Positions 50,518-54,401 of a DNA stretch of 54,401 nucleotides are shown here, piece by piece. Both the position numbers and the translations under genes were made by a program. The notes beneath the pieces were generated by a model. The model made no database searches and was not told the origin of the DNA. It saw only the letters and a list, made by a program, of their open reading frames with translations. The DNA is from Purshia tridentata (lineage: Eukaryota; Streptophyta; Magnoliopsida; Rosales; Rosaceae), in NCBI GenBank assembly GCA_003254885.1, contig QANT01008292.1:1-54401 (forward strand), given 5' to 3'. Each line of letters begins with the position of its first letter. Positions within the stretch are counted from its first letter, which is position 1.

Positions 50518-51633
50518 CTAGTCTTGTCTGGCTAGATTATTGTGAGGTCGCTCATCCTCAACTATCATATTATGCAATATAATGCATGCCTTCATGATGT
50601 ACCCCAAATAATTGGGTTTCAAATAACAAGCGGGCCATTTGATAATTTGCCATCGAGCTTTTAATATTCCGAAGGCCCTCTCCACATCCTTACGATAGCC
50701 TTCTTGTCTATTCGCAAATAATTTGTGAGGTTCTAGAATTGAATTGCGCATCGATGAAATCAGGGTGGCCCAATTAGGGTAGATCCCATCAGCAAGGTAG
50801 TATGAGAATTTGTACTGCTGGTCATTGACAATGAAGTTCACCTTGTGGGCTCTTCCAATATCTTTGCATCAATGACGGTAATGTCATTCATGCCACTCGA
50901 AAATCCAAAGTTCGCATGCCAAATCCATGTATCATATGACGCCACTGCTTCAAAATAACGGTGGGGATATGATAATGCCCACGATAATGAGCTTGCTCAG
51001 CCATGGGACAATTTTGCCATACCCAATGCATGCAGTCTAAGCTTCCAATCATTCTTGGAAAGCCTCTCTAACGTCCCATTCATAGCAGTCTTTATATATC
51101 TTAGTGATGGATCGGATGAAATGGTACAATGCATCATTCACAGTTCCCTCGCTAATGGTTAATAGCTCTAAAACCGCATCGAAGGGACTGTCATACGCCA
51201 TAACTCTTAAGGCCGCAGTTATCTTTTATTGAGATATGCAACCATACCTCCCAATTGCATCTGGTTTAGAATGGAACCAATCATCATATGCACAAACATC
51301 ATTGAGAATCTTGTTAAATAAGGGTTGATGCATACGGTATCGTCACTGGAAAGTCACAATGTTTTCTAAAGGTGTGGGTATGAAGTAACTCTCCATAAGA
51401 CGTGAGTGCGTGCCTTCTCTATCTCGATGTGTGTATCGTCGACAAAAAGAAGTACCACCATGACCTGGTTGTGTAACCAGGTTAGATTGAACTATGGACA
51501 TAATAACCCGCCCCACCACCGTTTGGCCTTCGTCTTCTAAATCGTAAGCATCGGAGTCTAACTGGTTATGCCTGCTCTTTAAAGGACTCAAATCAAATGA
51601 GGAAGAAGATTTATCATAGTTGAAAGGATTCAT
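50518..51633 (-). pseudogene. Decayed PIF/Harbinger transposase (HARBI1/ALP1-like)
   Basis: Minus-strand sequence reads, with interruptions, as a plant Harbinger DDE transposase. The N-terminal SRLMESYFIPTPLENIVTFQ runs into an in-frame TGA followed by RYRMHQPLFNKILNDV. Then come ALRVMAYDSPFDAVLELLTI, KVNFIVNDQQYKFSYYLADG, the family-typical YPNWATLISS, KDVERAFGILKARWQI and the C-terminal CIILHNMIVEDER. Several stops and shifts make it inactive. Its left end abuts the 3' end of the MULE transposase with only a few bases between. Confidence 0.88.
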
Positions 51634-52149
51634 TGAAGTTTTGATCGAATGAAAAGTTATCCTGAGTATTTTAAAACTATGTTAAACAAATGAACGAAGG
51701 TATCACAATTTATAGAGAAGGTTACTCCACAAAAGAGTGGTCAGTTCGATCATAATTAGTGAGTAGTCATTTCATACAGGGTTAGGGAGTAATCATATCA
51801 TACAGGGCTAGTGATTAGTCATTTCATATAGGGTTAGGGAGTAGTCATTTCATGCAGTATTATGGAGTTGTCATGTTATGCAATGTCAGAGACCAATCCT
51901 TTAAACAACTTGTGGGACTTTAATATCAAGCATGATATTATTTAAATAATAAATATATTAGAAATATAATCGGAAGAAAAATTAATTAAACATAATTCAA
52001 CTTTCAAATATATTTAAACTAAACATTCGCACACTCTAACTGAGCTCACTCTAAAAAATAATAAAAACATAATTCAACTCTTAAAGATATTAAAACTAAT
52101 TCACTTACTCTAAAACATAATAAAAACAAACATAATTGATAGTCCAACT

Positions 52150-53242
52150 CTAATGATTTGGAGGATACCCTGGGTATGAATCGTTGAGGTCAGAGATATT
52201 GGGGTAATATCCGAAGATGTCAAACATATGGTTGGATGAGCTTGAGGTAGCACATGCACGTCTTTTTGCAATTATCTCAGCTTGTCTCCCCCCTCCCCCA
52301 GTACTCTTTTTGCGTATTTGCATATTATTCATGTTTTTGAGGTCTTCGTCCATAATCTACCCATCCTTCCACTCTATTGCCCTTTTAAGCCTCATTCGTT
52401 CTCTTGCCTCCTTTGCCTTTTTTCTCTCTTCCTTCGCCCTTTGATATGTTTTCCATACTATGTCTTTGGACGCTTCTCTTTCTTGCCTCACCCTTTGCCA
52501 TTCAAGTTTCATTTCCTCAGCTACACGTGACCGTCATTGAATTCATTAATTGCCTCCAACATTTGAAGTTGATGAGATGAATATGCCTTAGCCTTGGCCC
52601 ACTTTGCTTCATTCATTCCTAGTGGCCTTGGTCGTGATGGACTTATGGGTTGCCAAGAAGGTGGGTCTTCATCTGTATCAAGGGGCGCCGCCTCGAGATC
52701 ATTCAATATGTCATCAATCACCTCGGTCGTTCTCACCCGCTCAGGTGTGTTTGCAGCTGAATACTTAGCACATTCGCGTAAATCGAGCCATATATGAAGC
52801 AAGCTAAATACTTTTCCTTTATTTTTGCTTTCATATATCCCAAGTGCGTCTGCAAACTACACAAATTATGACACATGAATAACTTATCAAGATTATCAAC
52901 AGCAACAAAAAACATAATTTCATAAAAATATAGTTTGATAAAATAAAACTTACCACCATGGCCTCATTCGAACCACTTGAACGATTTCTCTCGGCTTCCA
53001 TCAAGCATGCATAAAATCTATTGCAATTGCNAATTGCTAGCAAGGTCCTTCCATTGTGATCTAACTGCGCTCAACGTTCTATTAGTTGGTATGCCCAAAT
53101 TACGCTGAAAAATTGAGTAAACTTCACTCCAAAATATCTCATTTTTTTGATTTGCTCCAAGCTCCGAATTTAGAGAATTCTCTAGCCAAGCTTGAACTAG
53201 AGTTTTATCTTCATTATGGGACCAATTTTGTTTTCTAACCAT
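52150..53242 (-). pseudogene. Harbinger-associated MYB/SANT-like ORF, broken
   Basis: DNA-binding partner protein of PIF/Harbinger elements, same strand and about 0.5 kb upstream of the transposase. Exon 1 starts MVRKQNWSHNEDKTLVQAWL (53242) with a trihelix/SANT pattern through VRSQWKDLASN. It is disrupted at the N (53031) and resumes RFYACLMEAERNRSSGSNEAMV. After an intron come ALGIYESKNKGKVFSLLHIW, a Glu/Asp-rich middle, PRPLGMNEAKWAKAKAYSS, then a frameshift near 52525. Beyond it, EWQRVRQEREASKDIVW continues in another frame to a stop after EWKDG. The tail to 52150 reads MDEDLKNMNN to YPGYPPNH. The break at 53031 is probably an assembly artefact; the others look real. Confidence 0.8.
53031..53031. 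other. Single N: contig-join scar
   Basis: AATTGC is repeated on both sides of the N. Treating the repeat as an unmerged overlap removes 7 bases and makes the surrounding MYB/SANT frame continuous, which supports an artefact like the one at 9820. Confidence 0.75.
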
Positions 53243-53884
53243 ATTGAATTCACCAAATTTGATGAAAATCTTGTGTAGAAGAGAGCAAGATGTGAATGAA
53301 AAATAGGAAGAATGAAGTTTATATAGACCCAAGGAAAAACTAGTCGTTACAAAATCCATGGAAAGCTTCAAAAAATTTTTTGTATTTTTCTACAATTTTT
53401 TGATAATTATTTTGAATTTATTATTATTTTTAGTGATTTTTTTAAATAAAAAAACCACAAATCAAATCTGGGCCATTGTTAATCAACGACATGCAAATCT
53501 CCACCATCAATTTTAAATATAAAGTAGCCATTTACACCTTGCCATCTCAGCCACATGATGCTAACGGCTATATCATCTTGGCCTTTGGTTTTCTTCATGC
53601 ATATGGGTTGTAGCAAGTCAGACATGTTGCTGACTCAAGGGACCCACATGATAGGCTGATTTCTGAAGCTGTGGACTTCTTTTCAACCTGGGAATTCATG
53701 TGGGTGGGCTGCCTTTTTCACTTGGCTCTTGGGTATCAACTATACCAATATATAGGAATTAGCTTTGGGTATAAATAAATTTTGGTATTAGTTTTCTGGC
53801 TCATTATTGAGAGATATACCCAAAATTGATACCTAAATTAGCCATTGGGTCTCAACTTCAGGCAACATTATAGAAGGCCTTATT

Positions 53885-54215
53885 GTCAGTCAATAACAAT
53901 AATGTGATTATTACTATCAGGCAGTAACAATAATGTGATTATTACTATCAGGCAGTAACAATAAGGTGATTTTCACTATCAGACAGTAACAATAAGGTGA
54001 TTTTTACTCTCAGTCAGCAACAATAAAGTGATTATTACTGTCAGTCAGTAACAATAAGTGATTGTCACTGTCAAACAATAACAATAAGTGATTTTCATTG
54101 TTAAACAATAACAATAAGGTAATTGCTACTGTCAGACAATAATAATAACTAACAATAAATAGTAACAATATATAAGTTGATTGTTACGGTTAGAAAGTAA
54201 CAACAATATGATTGT
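53885..54215. repeat. Minisatellite, about 31-bp period, hairpin-forming units
   Basis: Roughly ten tandem units of the type CAGTAACAATAAGGTGATTATTACTGTCAG, most regular between 53890 and 54010 and drifting (28-36 bp) after that. Each unit has AGTAACAATAA and a nearby TTATTACT, which are near reverse complements, so each can fold on itself. Neighbouring sequence has no gene. Confidence 0.85.
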
Positions 54216-54401
54216 TCTCCAATGACAGCAGCATTTTTTTAATTTGGTTCAAAATGTAGTAGCTCTTATTTAGCAATGGCAATTCTCTAGATGTGGAAAA
54301 AAAAAACCTAATGAGCTTTATTATTATTATTTTTTTAATGAAAAAAACACATAAGATTTGTATAAATTACTTTGTTTTTGAGTTTTTTTACACACTAAGA
54401 A

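Noticed and set aside
53740..53870. Another inverted-repeat element with GGGTAT(C/A)AA motifs
   Set aside because: Motifs recur in both directions but arms do not align over a useful length.

Overview
The window is nuclear DNA of a eudicot plant. It has intron-rich genes with GT-AG (and one GC-AG) splice sites, AT-rich spacers and introns, and plant-only families (XTH, plant U-box ligase, SPARK-type receptor kinase). The spermidine synthase N-terminus looks like rosaceous sequences I know, so a Rosaceae (possibly Prunus) origin is likely, but this is inference. Two single N bases (9820, 53031) show that it is a scaffolded assembly.

Positions 1-41513 are a gene-dense euchromatic block of nine intact or nearly intact genes, whose exon phases I checked by joining the exons. 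In order: SPDS (minus, its 3' end lies outside the window), PRP31 (+), mitochondrial ALDH2B (+), XTH33-like (minus), PUB18/19-like (+), a SPARK-like receptor kinase (minus), ENT1 (+), RBM25 (minus) and OTS/ULP1-type SUMO protease (+). From memory, the Arabidopsis homologues of most of these sit in a few small chromosome 1 neighbourhoods: ALDH2B7/SPDS1, SPDS2/ENT1, PRP31/PUB19/RBM25/OTS1 and XTH33/PUB18/OTS2. The window therefore appears to keep an ancestral gene order that is fragmented in Arabidopsis. The genes do not form one pathway. Together they cover polyamine synthesis, splicing (PRP31, RBM25), aldehyde detoxification, wall remodelling, ABA/stress signalling by ubiquitin and SUMO (PUB, OTS) and nucleoside transport.

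The spacers hold small non-autonomous elements: a 219-bp inverted-repeat element at 8707, a tRNA-derived SINE remnant at 17400, and a 417-bp Mutator-type MITE at 34291 with a perfect 9-bp target duplication.

From 41514 to the end the window changes to transposon-rich sequence. It holds a 5'-truncated Raf-like kinase (42246-42922) and, about 100 bp away, a 1.5-kb Pack-MULE-like element (43025-44567) carrying an exon fragment of glutamate decarboxylase. After these come a decayed Ty3/Gypsy reverse transcriptase piece, a decayed MuDR-type transposase with another inverted-repeat element nested in it, a decayed PIF/Harbinger pair (transposase plus MYB/SANT-like ORF), and a 31-bp-period minisatellite whose units can fold into hairpins.

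I found no rRNA or complete tRNA genes and no CRISPR array. The most unusual item is the Pack-MULE with the GAD fragment next to the truncated kinase; I see no convincing wholly new biological system.
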